From JBBREP01 sp038202885 (GTDB taxonomy: Bacteria > Actinomycetota > Acidimicrobiia > IMCC26256 > PALSA-610): DNA of 64,000 bases. How positions within the stretch are numbered: the first letter of the stretch is position 1; every line of letters begins with the position of its first letter. The notes under the pieces were generated by a model. It worked only from the letters and a program-made list of their open reading frames with translations, had not been told where the DNA came from and did not search any database. Position numbers and translations under genes: made by a program. This document shows positions 44,749-52,719 of the stretch, in pieces. The DNA is taken from positions 75,597 through 139,596 of the forward strand of contig JBBREP010000002.1 of assembly GCA_038202885.1 (NCBI GenBank), in the 5' to 3' direction.

Positions 44749-44770
44749 TTGCGCCGCAAGTACCAATGGA
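44724..44770. repeat. 47-bp palindromic repeat, copy 1
   Basis: Arms TCCATTGGTACTT (44724-44736) and AAGTACCAATGGA (44758-44770), extended to 15 bp here (44722-44772), with a 21-base loop ending ATTGCGCCGC. The second copy at 45694 has identical arms and a similar loop in the same orientation. This copy contains the LLM gene stop codon, so it may also act as a terminator. Confidence 0.85.
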
Positions 44771-44777
44771 CGGACGA

Positions 44778-45698
44778 TTACGCGGCCTCGTCGAGCACGA
44801 GTTTGATGCGGGCGATCGTTTCCGCTCGATGGCGCGTGACGTCGTCCCATGTCACCACGATCACCCGCCATCCCAAACGCTCGAGGGCAGCGATGCGTCG
44901 ACGGTCCCGTTTCCAGCTCATGTGTTGCCCGTGCCAGCGAAAGCCATCGCACTCAAGGGCTACGAAGACGTCAGGCCGCGCGAAATCGACTCGGTACACG
45001 ACGCCATCGTCGAGACGGATGCGGTGCTGTGGGACGAAGCCCACAAGGCGAGCCTCTCGCAAGAGGGCCGCCGTCTTGATCTCGAGTCGGCTCTCCAGCG
45101 CAGGGTTGGCCTCGTGGAGCTCGATGTAGCGGCGCAGCGCCGCAAGCCCGCTGCGCCGCGAGCCGCACTCACGCGCGGTCCGTTCGAGTTCGCTGACCGT
45201 CATGAGGCCAAGCCGCCGGGCGCTCTCGGCCGCGGCCTCCAACGCTTCGCCGTGCAGCACACCAGCGAGATCGGCGATCGTGCGCGCCCCAGACGTGCAC
45301 GGGATGCCGTCGACGAACACGCGATGACGGCCCGGCAACACACGTGTGCGATGCACAGTCACGATCGGATGGCGTCGCCCCCGTGTCTCGTCGCCGAGCA
45401 CTGACACGTGCACATCGTCGCTACGAGCACCATCGATGTGCAGCAACCTCCCCGCGCTCGTGTAGGAAATCGTGACGTCGGGTTGGAGCCACAGCGCCAC
45501 CGCCTTTGCCCGCTGCTCCCATGACGGCGCAGCCCCGACGAGGCGAAGCACTCCCGGATGCACGAGTTCGAGGCGGCCCGTGCGCGTGAGGTGTCGGAGC
45601 TTGTGCTCGGCCACCCCGAGAGAGCCAGCTTGCGTGACCGTGAACAGGCCGTATTGCGATTCCGCGCGTGCGAGCACACGGTTCCAAGATTCGTCCAT
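44778..45698 (-). CDS. AbiEi-like N-terminus plus DUF559 (Vsr/restriction-endonuclease-like) domain protein
   Basis: 306 residues. The N-terminal about 50 residues look like the winged-helix AbiEi antitoxin head (YGLFTVTQAGSLGVAEHKLR, HPGVLRLVG). The C-terminal about 100 residues form a PD-(D/E)XK-like DUF559 domain: Glu203, Asp238 (YRVDFARPD), Glu249 and Asp251 (ALECDGFRWHG), then ALERLGWRVIVVTWDDV. Proteins of this kind are multi-copy and unexplained in many actinobacteria. The start codon lies inside the upstream palindromic repeat and the stop is eight bases from the other copy, so repeat-gene-repeat forms a compact unit. Nuclease activity is an inference. Confidence 0.8.
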   Translation of the reverse strand: MDESWNRVLARAESQYGLFTVTQAGSLGVAEHKLRHLTRTGRLELVHPGVLRLVGAAPSWEQRAKAVALWLQPDVTISYTSAGRLLHIDGARSDDVHVSVLGDETRGRRHPIVTVHRTRVLPGRHRVFVDGIPCTSGARTIADLAGVLHGEALEAAAESARRLGLMTVSELERTARECGSRRSGLAALRRYIELHEANPALESRLEIKTAALLREARLVGFVPQHRIRLDDGVVYRVDFARPDVFVALECDGFRWHGQHMSWKRDRRRIAALERLGWRVIVVTWDDVTRHRAETIARIKLVLDEAA

Positions 45699-45740
45699 TG
45701 GTACTTCCCATCGAAATATTGCGCCGCAAGTACCAATGGA
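45694..45740. repeat. 47-bp palindromic repeat, copy 2
   Basis: Arms identical to copy 1: TCCATTGGTACTT (45694-45706) and AAGTACCAATGGA (45728-45740); the 21-base loop differs at about five positions. The left arm encodes the first codons of the DUF559 gene on the minus strand. Confidence 0.85.
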
Positions 45741-45810
45741 TGCACTGGCAACGCGAGGCGCGAACGATTGCGATGGGAGGATGCGAGCGACGGACGCCGA
45801 GGGTCGAAGC

Positions 45811-47304
45811 TTATGGCGCGGGTGCGTCGGCGAGTTTGGCGTCGAGGAGTTGGTTCAGGAGCTGCGGGTTGCCTTGGCCCTTGAGCGCCTTCATGGCCTC
45901 GCCCATCAGGAACCCACGCTTTTTCTTGCGCGCCTTGTCGTCGCCGGCGCGCCATTCCGAGACCGCGTCGGGGTTCGACGCAAAGACCTCGTCGAGCACG
46001 CCAGCAAGGGCACCGGAATCACTCACTTGTGCGAGGCCCCGCGTCGCCACGATGTCGGCGGGGCGCTTGTTGTCGACGACCATCTCCGACAGCACATCCT
46101 TGGCCTGGTTCCGCGACAGCGTGCCGTCGGCCACGAGCGCGAGCAACTCGGCGAGCGACGATGGATCGAGCAGGTGGACGGCCACGCCATGCGCATTGAC
46201 CGCGCCGAGCACGTCTTGGGTGGCCCAATTCGTGACATCACGCGCCGACACGTCGGGACCGCTTGCCGCCTTGACGGCCTCGGCATAGTCGGCCAGCCCG
46301 TCAATGTCGACGAGCGTGCGGGCCTCGGATTCGCCGATCCCCCATTGCGCCATCAGACGGTTGCGGCGAGCCGACGGAAGCTCCGGCATCGTCGCTTTCA
46401 CATGGGCGCGTAACTCGTCGCTCGGCGCGATCGGAACGAGATCGGGCTCGGGGAAGTAGCGATAGTCGTACGCCTCTTCCTTCGACCGCATCGACGCGGT
46501 GTGACCCAGGTTCTCGTTCCAGAGCCGCGTCTCTTGCATCACTCGTTCGCCGGCCTCGATGAGCTCGATCTGGCGCAGCGCCTCGTGCTCGATCGCGTCG
46601 CGTAGCGACTTCAACGAGTTGAGGTTCTTGATCTCGCAGCGGGTGCCGAAGTCGGTCGTGCCCATCGGTCGTACCGACACGTTGGCGTCGACGCGCAACG
46701 ACCCCTCTTCCATCTTGACGTCGCTCACGCCGACGGCCTTCAGCGTCGCCCGCAACTCCTCGACGTAGGCGGCGGCCTGTTCGGCGCCTCGAATGTCGGG
46801 TTCGCTCACGATCTCGAGCAACGGAACGCCAGCCCGGTTGTAATCCACGAGCGAGTGCACGGCACCGTGGATGCGCCCGCCGGCGCCGCCCACGTGCGTC
46901 GACTTGCCGGTGTCTTCTTCGAGGTGCGCGCGCGTGATCCCGATCGTCACGCCGTGCACGTCGAGCGTGCCGTGGACACAGATCGGCTCGTCGTACTGCG
47001 TGGTCTGGAAGTTCTTCGGCATGTCGGGATAGAAGTAGTTCTTGCGATGAAAGATCGATCGCGCCGGCACCGCGAACCCGAACGCCTCGCCCACTCGGAG
47101 TGCGAACTCCACGGCCCGCTCGTTGAGCACCGGCAGCGAACCGGGTAGTCCGAGGCACACCGGGCACACGAACGTGTTCGGCTCGGCGCCAAAGAGGTTC
47201 GCGCAACCGCAGAACAGCTTGGTGGCGGTGGCGAGCTCGCAGTGCACCTCGAGGCCGCACACGATCTCCCACTCCTGACCGGTCGTGCTCATGATCGAGC
47301 TCAT
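45811..47304 (-). CDS. gatB: Asp-tRNA(Asn)/Glu-tRNA(Gln) amidotransferase subunit B
   Basis: 497 residues. The cradle domain begins WEIVCGLEVHCELATATKLF and has zinc cysteines in LFCGCANLFGAEPN and VCPVCLGLPGS. FHRKNYFYPDMPKNFQTTQY and ITRAHLEEDTGKSTHVGGAG are family hallmarks, and the C-terminal helical/YqeY domain binds tRNA (DGTLSRNQAKDVLSEMV). It binds mischarged tRNA and phosphorylates the side chain before amidation with GatA ammonia. ATG 47304 follows AGGAG. gatC and gatA lie upstream on the same strand but are separated from it by a gene on the opposite strand. Confidence 0.96.
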   Translation of the reverse strand: MSSIMSTTGQEWEIVCGLEVHCELATATKLFCGCANLFGAEPNTFVCPVCLGLPGSLPVLNERAVEFALRVGEAFGFAVPARSIFHRKNYFYPDMPKNFQTTQYDEPICVHGTLDVHGVTIGITRAHLEEDTGKSTHVGGAGGRIHGAVHSLVDYNRAGVPLLEIVSEPDIRGAEQAAAYVEELRATLKAVGVSDVKMEEGSLRVDANVSVRPMGTTDFGTRCEIKNLNSLKSLRDAIEHEALRQIELIEAGERVMQETRLWNENLGHTASMRSKEEAYDYRYFPEPDLVPIAPSDELRAHVKATMPELPSARRNRLMAQWGIGESEARTLVDIDGLADYAEAVKAASGPDVSARDVTNWATQDVLGAVNAHGVAVHLLDPSSLAELLALVADGTLSRNQAKDVLSEMVVDNKRPADIVATRGLAQVSDSGALAGVLDEVFASNPDAVSEWRAGDDKARKKKRGFLMGEAMKALKGQGNPQLLNQLLDAKLADAPAP

Positions 47305-47318
47305 GAAAGACTCCTGCG

Positions 47319-48272
47319 ATGACCGACGCACCGGCTCGCGACCCCGCGCCCGACCCGTCGCGTTTCGCGACGCACCGCGCCGAGATCCGTCACGGCGTGA
47401 CGCTCGCGTATGTGCGCGAAGGCATCGGCGGTTACCCGCTGCTGCTGTTGCACGGGTTCCCCGAGACGATGCGCATCTGGTGGCGCAACATCGCGCCGCT
47501 GGCCGAGGCCGGTTTCGAGGTGATCGCACCCGACCTGCGCGGCCACGGCGAGAGCAGCCTCGCGCCCGACGGTTTCTACGACATCGCCGCGTTCGCGCTC
47601 GACATGCACGCGCTCGTGCACGACCATCTCGGTCACACCGAGGTGATGGTCGCGGGCGGCGACGTCGGCGGCGTCGTGTTGTTCGACCTGAGTTTGCGAT
47701 ATCCAGGCTGGGTGCGCCGCCAGGTGCTGTGGAACACGCTCGTACCCCCGCTCGACGCGCTGTACACCGAACACGGCATCGCGCCCGATCCACCCCATCA
47801 CACGCGCGCCACCGCCGACTACTTCGTACGCCAAAGTAACGACGCCGACGGACTGGCGCGCGAGCTCGACACTCCGCAGCGCCGTCGCGCCTACATCGCT
47901 GGTATGTACACGCATCGTCTGTGGGCGTCGCCGGGCACGTTCGCACCCGACGACGTCGCGTTCATGACCGAGCCCTACGGCGACGCCGACAAGCTGCGGG
48001 CGAGCTTCGGTGTGTACGAAGGCGCGGGCGGCAACCGCCCGATGGAAGAGCTGCCGTGCTTGTTCGAGCCGACGCCCGTGCCGACCCTGCTGCTGTACGG
48101 ACCTGACGACCACGTGGTGCCGGCGAGCTTTCCGGCCAAAGCCGCGGTCGCATGCACCGAGTGCATCGGGCCGCTGTATGTGCCGCATTCGGGCCACTTC
48201 CTGCAATGGGAACAAGCCCAGATCTTCAACCGCACGGTGTCGTACTTCGCCAAGGATCTCACGCACGGCTGA
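47319..48272 (+). CDS. alpha/beta hydrolase with Asp nucleophile (epoxide hydrolase/dehalogenase type)
   Basis: 317 residues. LLLLHGFPETMRIWWRNIAP gives the HG oxyanion motif. The nucleophile elbow VAGGDVGGVVLFDLSLRYPG has Asp115 instead of Ser, as in epoxide hydrolases, haloalkane and fluoroacetate dehalogenases. The acid is probably in YGPDDHVVPAS and the His is His293 in HSGHFLQWEQ. A cap domain with LWNTLVPP lies between. It starts 14 bases from the gatB start in the opposite direction, and its end overlaps gatA by 14 bases, so it is wedged inside the gat locus on the other strand. No clear ribosome site; ATG 47319 may be leaderless. Confidence 0.87.
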   Translation: MTDAPARDPAPDPSRFATHRAEIRHGVTLAYVREGIGGYPLLLLHGFPETMRIWWRNIAPLAEAGFEVIAPDLRGHGESSLAPDGFYDIAAFALDMHALVHDHLGHTEVMVAGGDVGGVVLFDLSLRYPGWVRRQVLWNTLVPPLDALYTEHGIAPDPPHHTRATADYFVRQSNDADGLARELDTPQRRRAYIAGMYTHRLWASPGTFAPDDVAFMTEPYGDADKLRASFGVYEGAGGNRPMEELPCLFEPTPVPTLLLYGPDDHVVPASFPAKAAVACTECIGPLYVPHSGHFLQWEQAQIFNRTVSYFAKDLTHG

Positions 48273-49692
48273 CCTCGAGCGTGCGCGCGACGCGAAAGAT
48301 CAGTGCATCGGCGAGCTCGCGTCCGAGCACCTGGACCCCGATCGGAAGCCCGTGTTCGGCGTCGACACCAAACGGCACGCTGATCGCACAGTGCCCGGCC
48401 AGATTCGTCGGGATCGTGCACACGTCGGACAGGTACATCGCCAACGGATCGGCCGTCTTGGCCCCGATCTCGAATGCGACCGTGGGCGCAGTCGGGCAGA
48501 GCAACACGTCGAAACGCTCGTAGGCACGGGCGAAATCGCGCACAATCAACGTACGCGCCCGCTGGGCCTGACCGTAGTAGGCGTCGTAATACCCAGCCGA
48601 CAGTGCGTAGGTGCCGAGCATGATCCGCCGCTTGACCTCGGCGCCGAAGCCGGCATCGCGGGTGCGCGCGTTCATGTCGCTGACATCGCCGTCGCCGGTA
48701 ACGCGCAGCCCGTAGCGCACGCCGTCGTAGCGCGCCAGGTTGCTCGAAGCCTCGGCCGGCGCGATCAGGTAGTACGCGTCGAGCCCGTAGATCGTCGACG
48801 GCACCGATGCGTGTTCGACGGTCGCGCCGGCGGCTTCCAGCGCGGCGGCGGCGAGTGCGACTGCGGCGCGCACTTCTGGCGCGATGCCATCGATGTTGGT
48901 GAGTTCATCGACGATCCCGACGCGCAGCCCGGCAACCCCACGATCGATGTCGGCGACGATCGGCGCGCTCGGTCCACTGATTGATGTCGAGTCGCGCGGG
49001 TCGTGTCCGGCGATCGTTTCGAGCAGGAGCGCGGCATCGCGCGTCTCGCGCGCGAACGGGCCGATCTGGTCGAGCGACGACGCGAAGGCCACCAGCCCGT
49101 AGCGAGAGACAGACCCGTAGGTGGGCTTCATGCCGACCACACCGCACAGCGCGGCGGGCTGGCGGATCGAACCTCCCGTGTCCGAGCCGAGTGCGATGGG
49201 CGCGAACTCGGCTGCGACGGCTGCAGCCGACCCGCCCGATGAGCCGCCCGGGACGCGCGTGAGATCATGCGGGTTGTGGGTCGGGCCGAACGCGGAGTTC
49301 TCGGTCGAGCTGCCCATCGCGAACTCATCAAGGTTCGTCTTGCCCACGATCACGGCGCCGGCTGCGCCAAGCCGCTCGACCACCGTGGCGTTGTACGGAG
49401 GTCGCCAACCTTCCAGGATGCGTGACGAGCACGTCGTTGCCACACCACGCGTGCAGAGGTTGTCTTTCAGCGCGATCGGTACGCCGGCGAGTGGGCCGGG
49501 ATCGTTGCCCGCCACAACACCAGCGTCGACGGCGTCGGCGGCCGCGCGAGCTGCGTCGGCAGTCACGACGTTGAACGCGTGGATTTCTGGCTCGCCCGCC
49601 GCGATCCGGGCCAGGTGCTCTTCGAGCACATCCCGAGCGCGGCGCCGCCCCGCCCGCACATCCGCCGCGATCTTCACCGCCGTGTCGCTCAC
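48259..49692 (-). CDS. gatA: Asp-tRNA(Asn)/Glu-tRNA(Gln) amidotransferase subunit A
   Basis: 477 residues of the amidase-signature family. The Ser-cisSer-Lys triad is Lys76 (VPIALKDNLC), Ser151 (RVPGGSSGGSAAAVA) and Ser175 (GSDTGGSIRQPAALCGVVG). It releases ammonia from glutamine for transamidation. The GTG start at 49692 directly abuts the gatC stop, so expression is coupled. The C-terminus overlaps the opposite-strand hydrolase gene by 14 bases. Confidence 0.96.
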   Translation of the reverse strand: MSDTAVKIAADVRAGRRRARDVLEEHLARIAAGEPEIHAFNVVTADAARAAADAVDAGVVAGNDPGPLAGVPIALKDNLCTRGVATTCSSRILEGWRPPYNATVVERLGAAGAVIVGKTNLDEFAMGSSTENSAFGPTHNPHDLTRVPGGSSGGSAAAVAAEFAPIALGSDTGGSIRQPAALCGVVGMKPTYGSVSRYGLVAFASSLDQIGPFARETRDAALLLETIAGHDPRDSTSISGPSAPIVADIDRGVAGLRVGIVDELTNIDGIAPEVRAAVALAAAALEAAGATVEHASVPSTIYGLDAYYLIAPAEASSNLARYDGVRYGLRVTGDGDVSDMNARTRDAGFGAEVKRRIMLGTYALSAGYYDAYYGQAQRARTLIVRDFARAYERFDVLLCPTAPTVAFEIGAKTADPLAMYLSDVCTIPTNLAGHCAISVPFGVDAEHGLPIGVQVLGRELADALIFRVARTLEVSRA

Positions 49693-50001
49693 CTATGCCT
49701 CGCCCAGAATCCTGGGGACACGGAAGCGGCCGTCTTCGGCTTCCGGTGCGCAGGCGAGCACCTCGTCGCGGTCGAGCGACGGCTGGGGCTCGTCGGCGCG
49801 CAGCACGTTGACGAGGGCCAACGGGTGTGCGGTGGGCGGAACGTCGGTGGTGTCGAGCGTCGCGATGTGCGCGGCGTGGGCGAGGATGCCGGTGAGCTGC
49901 GGTGTGAGCTCGTCGATCTCGGCATCGGTGAGCGCGAGCCGGGCCAGCTTCGCCACATGTTCCACGTCGGCGCGCGTCAACCCCGGCGTCGGTTCGGTCA
50001 T
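49693..50001 (-). CDS. gatC: Asp-tRNA(Asn)/Glu-tRNA(Gln) amidotransferase subunit C
   Basis: 102 residues, usual for GatC: LTRADVEHVAKLARLALTDA, then ELTPQLTGILAHAAHIATLD and the ending EDGRFRVPRILGEA. It stabilises the GatA-GatB interface. ATG 50001 is supported by a TAGACT box at 50009-50014, seven bases upstream, suggesting a leaderless transcript for gatCA; an in-frame extension further upstream runs into the repeat behind the ferredoxin gene. Confidence 0.94.
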   Translation of the reverse strand: MTEPTPGLTRADVEHVAKLARLALTDAEIDELTPQLTGILAHAAHIATLDTTDVPPTAHPLALVNVLRADEPQPSLDRDEVLACAPEAEDGRFRVPRILGEA

Positions 50002-50027
50002 GCAGGCGAGTCTAGGAAGCGAAGAAC

Positions 50028-50081
50028 TCGCCCCTCGCAGCCAAAAGGGCACTCGCAGCGCCGGACGAAGTAGGCGCAATT
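50028..50081 (-). repeat. 3'-associated intergenic repeat, copy B (after ferredoxin)
   Basis: In the sense of the ferredoxin gene the stop TAA is followed without a gap by TTGCGCCTACTTCGTCCGGC and CGCTGCGAG, matching copies A and C. The second half (GGCTGCGAGGGGCGAG) has drifted and lacks a good match to the CTCGCTCGTTCC block. Confidence 0.6.
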
Positions 50082-50385
50082 AATACGGGTCTCTGGGGCC
50101 GTTGGGGAGTTTCCACCAGGCTTCGGGCGAGGGCTCCCAGTTCGGATCCGGATAGATGCAGTCGACCGGGCAGGCCGGGAGGCACTTGTCGCAGCCCGAG
50201 CAGAGTTCGGTGACGATGATGACATCGGGCCCGTGATTGAAGATGGCGCCGAACTGTGGCGGGCAATGCCGCAGGCACGCATCGCAGTTGATGCACTCCG
50301 ACATCTCGATTCGCAGCGGCGGGTTGCGCCATTTCGAGTTGCGCTCGTGTGCGGCGATGCGTTCGTCTCGAGACCCGGCCGGCAC
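50080..50385 (-). CDS. 2[4Fe-4S] ferredoxin
   Basis: 101 residues with two complete cluster motifs: CINCDACLRHCPPQFG and CSGCDKCLPACPVDCIYPD, both CxxCxxCxxxCP. Flanking tails (basic N-terminus, acidic/Trp-rich WEPSPEAWWKLPNGP C-terminus) are longer than in minimal clostridial ferredoxins. It is a soluble low-potential electron carrier; partner enzymes are not adjacent, though the Rieske oxygenase and LLM enzymes need carriers or cofactors. GTG 50385 is backed by a TAGCGT box (50394-50399) eight bases upstream. Confidence 0.92.
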   Translation of the reverse strand: MPAGSRDERIAAHERNSKWRNPPLRIEMSECINCDACLRHCPPQFGAIFNHGPDVIIVTELCSGCDKCLPACPVDCIYPDPNWEPSPEAWWKLPNGPRDPY

Positions 50386-50492
50386 GGTGCGTCACGCTAC
50401 TGGTCGCCCCTCCGGGCCCGCCGCCTGACAGGGGCGGCGTGGCCGCACTACGCTCCAGCGCCGATCGAGCGTTCGGTGTTCCAGGAGGCGTT

Positions 50493-50897
50493 GTGTCCGA
50501 CAAGTTCCCGTTTCTCTCCGACGAGTGGGTGGCAGCCGTCGAAGGGATCATGCTCCAGCACGCCGAGGCCGGCGCTGCCGCGCCGCACGCCAACGTGGTG
50601 GTGAACCTCGTGGTCACCGACACGCCGTTCGGCATCGACAAGACGATGCACATGGGCAACCTCGAAGGTCAGGCACTGATGGCCGGCGGCCACCGCGAGG
50701 GCGCCGACGTCACGATGACGACCGATTACGCCACGGCCAAAGAGGTCTTCGTCGCGAACAACCCGCAGGCCGGGATGCAGGCATTCATGGCCGGCAAGGT
50801 CAAGGTGCAGGGTGACATGACCAAGCTCATGATGCAGCAGGCCGGCGGCGGCCCCAGCCCCGAGCTCACGGCCGCGATCCAGGCCGTCACCGAGTAG
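50493..50897 (+). CDS. SCP2 sterol-binding domain protein
   Basis: 134 residues. The SCP2 alpha/beta fold is suggested by VVVNLVVTDTPFGIDKTMHM, HREGADVTMTTDYATAKEVF and the typical end QAFMAGKVKVQGDMTKLMMQ. Such single-domain proteins bind lipids or acyl-CoA in the cytoplasm; the precise ligand is unknown. GTG 50493 follows a good AGGAGG ribosome site at four bases; in-frame upstream codons overlap the ferredoxin promoter. Convergent with the MFS gene, with one base between the stops. Confidence 0.85.
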   Translation: MSDKFPFLSDEWVAAVEGIMLQHAEAGAAAPHANVVVNLVVTDTPFGIDKTMHMGNLEGQALMAGGHREGADVTMTTDYATAKEVFVANNPQAGMQAFMAGKVKVQGDMTKLMMQQAGGGPSPELTAAIQAVTE

Positions 50898-50898
50898 T

Positions 50899-52419
50899 TC
50901 AGGCCACAGCGGCGCGCGCGTCGTCGCGTACCGACGACGCCGCGAGCGTCCCGCAGAGTGCGGCCGCGAGACCGCACAGGTAGGCGATCACGAAGGGCCC
51001 GTCGCCCGAGCCGGTGGCCTGCACGGTCGACAGCACGCCGATCCCCACCACGACACCCACCTGCGCGGCCATCGATTGTGCCGCGTTGGCGACGCCCAGC
51101 TCGGCGCGCTCCACGGTGTTGCCGACGACCGACAAGAGGCTCGGCGACGCCGTCCCCATGCCCACACCCGCGAGCGCAAGGCCGACGAACACAAGGCCGA
51201 GCACGTGCAACTGGGCCGCGGCGACGAACGCCACCATCGCGGCGCCGACGAACAGCGTCCCCGTGCTCGCCATGAGCCGCTCGCCCGTGCGCACCGCGAG
51301 GTACCCCGCGATCGGCGCCACGATGCTGAAGGTGAGCGGCCGCAATGCCATCGCCGCGGCGCTCTGGGTGTCGCTGAAACCAAAGCGCTGCCCCACGAGC
51401 AAAGGGGTGATGATGAAGCTGCCCATATATGCGAAATTCGATCCGAACTGGGCCGCGAGCGATGCCGCGAAGTTGCGCGCCCGAAAGAAGCGCAACGGCA
51501 ACAGCGGGTCGACGGCATGACGTTCCGCGCGCACGAACAGCATCAAGCCGATCGGCGCGGCGGCGAGGAGCAGTACCGCCGCGGCATCGAGGCCGCTTCG
51601 TTGCAAATGCTGCATCCCGAGCAACAGGCACACGATGGTGGACGCGAGCGTCACGGAGCCCGCGACATCGAACCGCTGCGCAGGTTGTTTCGGCGTCTCA
51701 TGCAACACGACGAAGGCCACCACGAACGCGCCGAGGCTGATGACGGCCTGGCCGACGAAGATCCAGCGCCACCCGATGGTGTCCACGATTGGCCCGCCAG
51801 CGGCGAGCCCGATCACCGGTGCTCCGGCACCCACCAGTTGCCACCACCCGAGTGCTTTGACCCGATCCTCTTCGGGAAACGAGTGCATCACGATGGCCAT
51901 CGACGCCGGGTTCGTGGCCGCGCCTCCCGCGGCACCGACCACGCGCAACGCGATCAGTGCACCCATGCTCGGCGCGAGTGCGGTCGGTATCGCCAGCAGC
52001 GTGAACACGGCGAACCCCGCGAGGTAGACGCGGCGGTGACCGTGGGTGTCGCCGAGTTTGCCCATCAGCGGCATCACCACAGCGAGCGTGAGCAGCGGGC
52101 CGTTCAGGATCCATGTGGCCGTCGACGGCGCGGTGTGCAGATCCGCGGCGATCGTCGCGAGCGACACACCGAGGATCGTGATCGTGAAGCCCGAGGCGAA
52201 CAGCCCCGCGAGCACGGCCCACAGCGCCCACCAGCGGTAGCGGTCGCTGTTACGGACCCGCGCCGCCAGTCGAGCCCGAAAGATCCTGGGCCAATCGATC
52301 AGCGGGACCTCTTCGGTACCGGGATATTCGGCGGGCCACGCGGCGTCGAGCGCCGGATCGCCAGCCGGGGTGTCCTCGGTATTGCCGATGCCGCCCGGGG
52401 GCACGCCGTCGGTCACCAC
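50899..52419 (-). CDS. MFS transporter, DHA2-like (14 TM)
   Basis: 506 residues. An N-terminal cytoplasmic stretch of about 60 residues (Asp/Pro/Glu-rich) precedes the first TM (WWALWAVLAGLFASGFTITI). Motif A-like LMGKLGDTHGHRRVYLAGFA and motif C-like GWWQLVGAGAPVIGLAAGGP place it among drug/proton antiporters; the helix count (about 14) fits DHA2. It probably exports a hydrophobic compound. GTG start; a 63-codon gene ends nine bases upstream on the same strand, so the two are co-transcribed. Confidence 0.88.
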   Translation of the reverse strand: MVTDGVPPGGIGNTEDTPAGDPALDAAWPAEYPGTEEVPLIDWPRIFRARLAARVRNSDRYRWWALWAVLAGLFASGFTITILGVSLATIAADLHTAPSTATWILNGPLLTLAVVMPLMGKLGDTHGHRRVYLAGFAVFTLLAIPTALAPSMGALIALRVVGAAGGAATNPASMAIVMHSFPEEDRVKALGWWQLVGAGAPVIGLAAGGPIVDTIGWRWIFVGQAVISLGAFVVAFVVLHETPKQPAQRFDVAGSVTLASTIVCLLLGMQHLQRSGLDAAAVLLLAAAPIGLMLFVRAERHAVDPLLPLRFFRARNFAASLAAQFGSNFAYMGSFIITPLLVGQRFGFSDTQSAAAMALRPLTFSIVAPIAGYLAVRTGERLMASTGTLFVGAAMVAFVAAAQLHVLGLVFVGLALAGVGMGTASPSLLSVVGNTVERAELGVANAAQSMAAQVGVVVGIGVLSTVQATGSGDGPFVIAYLCGLAAALCGTLAASSVRDDARAAVA

Positions 52420-52428
52420 GCACCGTGG

Positions 52429-52620
52429 TTAGCGTTCGCGCGACTCCGCGACCACGAGATCGACGTCGACCGACCACCACGCGACCAGCCGCTCGAGCTC
52501 GGCATCGGTTGGTGTCGGGCTCGTACGAGTGACGGGCCCCGGTCGCAACGGGCGGCCGTAGCCATTGCCTGGGCGCGCGAGCGGGGGGCGGCGGGTGCCA
52601 CCGTGCGGGGTTCGTCGCAT
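52429..52620 (-). CDS. small hypothetical protein upstream of the MFS gene
   Basis: 63 residues: a basic, Gly/Pro/Arg-rich first half (MRRTPHGGTRRPPLARPGNG) and an acidic helical end (PTDAELERLVAWWSVDVDLV). No family recognised. It looks real because a TACCGT box lies seven bases before the ATG (52628-52633), the same arrangement as at many other starts here, and because it ends nine bases before the MFS start. It could be a small regulator or simply a leader ORF for the exporter. Confidence 0.5.
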   Translation of the reverse strand: MRRTPHGGTRRPPLARPGNGYGRPLRPGPVTRTSPTPTDAELERLVAWWSVDVDLVVAESRER

Positions 52621-52719
52621 ACCCCTGACGGTAGAGACAACCGCCCAGGGTGGCAATAGGTCACCTGCACTACCACGTTCCGTGATATGGGGAGAAAAGG
52701 GATGATCGGGACGGCGCGG

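Noticed and set aside
51076..52659. 527-codon plus-strand frame opposite the MFS gene
   Set aside because: Antisense to a 14-helix transporter; highly charged translation without motif.
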